A DNA stretch of 64,000 nucleotides. It comes from Staphylococcus sp. ACRSN (GTDB taxonomy: Bacteria; Bacillota; Bacilli; Staphylococcales; Staphylococcaceae). The notes under the pieces are model-generated. The model had not been told where the DNA came from, searched no databases, and saw nothing but the letters and a program-made list of their open reading frames with translations. Position 1 is the stretch's first letter. The number at the start of each line of letters is the position of its first letter. Below are positions 63,394-64,000 of this stretch, in pieces. A program made the translations under genes and the position numbers. The stretch spans positions 248,001 through 312,000 of the forward strand of contig NZ_JAKRNS010000001.1 in assembly GCF_022346615.1 (NCBI RefSeq), read 5' to 3'.

Positions 63394-64000
63394 TTATTTT
63401 TTATTTGTCTGCGCTTTGATGCCTTTTGTTACAGCTTCGGCGAAATCATAGATATTCTGTCTATAGTGACTTGTGTTTTCACGTGTTAATCGATTTAATT
63501 TGCCATCTTCAAAAAATTGCTTTCTGTATTTAGTTGATATTTCTATTTGTACTCCCGAACCACTATCATTTTTGTTTATAATGTTATGTTCTGAGTTGCC
63601 ATTGACATAGTGAGGACTTTTTTCAACATTGAAACCTTCTTTTTCAAGATACTTAGTAATAGATTTTGCCATTTTTTTATCTTTTCCACCAATATAAACG
63701 GCTTTTTTGTCTTCTTCAATGCCGTGGATGGAAATGGCTTCATTTGATTTATATACCATTTCTGTTAATTTAGGGTCGTCAAAATTTGTTGAGGTGATGT
63801 GGAGTTTTTTATTGTTTGAAGGTAGTAAACCTTCGAAACTATATAAATTGTAGTCACCTTTTTTCGAAATGATTTTTGCTAATTCTGATGTTCCTGGTTC
63901 AATACCTCCACCGTGAATTGCGGTAATGAGTATATCTTTGTTATTGGTTGTCTTGGTGTTAATTTCCCAGTCTTTGTGTGCATTAGTGTCTGCTTTAAGT
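63394..64000 (-). CDS. poly-gamma-glutamate hydrolase family protein (5' end outside window)
   Basis: The minus-strand frame stays open to the window edge, so the gene is partial (about 200 codons visible). The segment ITAIHGGGIEPGTSELA with its HGGG/Glu metal-site motif, followed by LHITSTNFDDP, AISIHGIE and YIGGKDK, matches the PghP-like zinc hydrolases (DUF867) found in phages and Gram-positive bacteria that cut poly-gamma-glutamate. Enzymes of this group can release phage from capsule or trim an anionic polymer. A methionine at codon 63759 is internal and not the start. Confidence 0.8.
   Translation of the reverse strand, partial: LKADTNAHKDWEINTKTTNNKDILITAIHGGGIEPGTSELAKIISKKGDYNLYSFEGLLPSNNKKLHITSTNFDDPKLTEMVYKSNEAISIHGIEEDKKAVYIGGKDKKMAKSITKYLEKEGFNVEKSPHYVNGNSEHNIINKNDSGSGVQIEISTKYRKQFFEDGKLNRLTRENTSHYRQNIYDFAEAVTKGIKAQTNKK

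Overview
The window is low-GC Firmicute chromosome and is almost certainly from a Staphylococcus. Supporting signs are the gene order MscS channel - DUF951 - ychF - rpsF - ssb, the mpsABC bicarbonate/cation system, a bioDA(F)W cluster behind a BirA-type operator, staphylococcal-style intergenic hairpins and strong AGGAGG ribosome binding sites. Several loci (melibiose-type alpha-galactosidase unit, adenosine deaminase, third SEDS protein) suggest a coagulase-negative species rather than S. aureus; the species is my guess and is not shown by the sequence.

Layout. 0-8.6 kb: adenosine deaminase, a PAP2 phosphatase, a CcpA-controlled sugar MFS permease, an amino-acid permease, and a BCCT betaine-type transporter followed by an NtaA/DszA-type flavin monooxygenase. 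8.6-12.6 kb (minus strand): bioD-bioA-bioF-bioW under a 41-bp BirA-like palindrome, with bioB missing. 12.6-20 kb: VOC and PhzF proteins, an HxlR regulator divergent from an efflux MFS, an M20 amidohydrolase, and a D-2-hydroxyacid dehydrogenase with an AEC-family permease. 19.5-20.4 kb is gene-free and holds two 95-bp direct repeats. 20.4-26.3 kb: a DHA2 drug-efflux pump, an acyl-CoA synthetase, and a SEDS (FtsW/RodA-like) plus LCP pair of cell-wall genes; the SEDS gene has an apparent 1-nt frameshift at its start. 26.4-30.4 kb: a GPH sugar symporter, a GH4 alpha-galactosidase and an AraC regulator. 30.5-41.2 kb: an Ntn-hydrolase acylase, LtrA, mpsA-mpsB-mpsC, a candidate small RNA, an MscS channel, DUF951 and ychF. 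41.2-64 kb: a secreted GH25 muramidase, then rpsF-ssb, an 18-kb NRPS locus, rpsR, a YxeA-family protein and a truncated poly-gamma-glutamate hydrolase.

The most striking object is a single 16.8-kb gene (43693-60492) for a 5599-residue nonribosomal peptide synthetase, followed by an Sfp-type phosphopantetheinyl transferase and a type II thioesterase. The three genes sit between ssb and rpsR and so split the normally contiguous rpsF-ssb-rpsR ribosomal operon; rpsR now has its own near-consensus promoter. The NRPS reads (C-A-T)x5-R: a divergent starter-type condensation domain, four LCL-type condensation domains, no epimerase, and a terminal NAD(P)H reductase in place of a thioesterase. By my hand alignment to GrsA, all five adenylation pockets carry serine-type signatures (DVWHLSLIDK and close variants). 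The predicted product is an N-capped oligoserine released as an aldehyde or alcohol. I know of no staphylococcal product of this kind. Genomic searches and product chemistry would be needed to confirm this.
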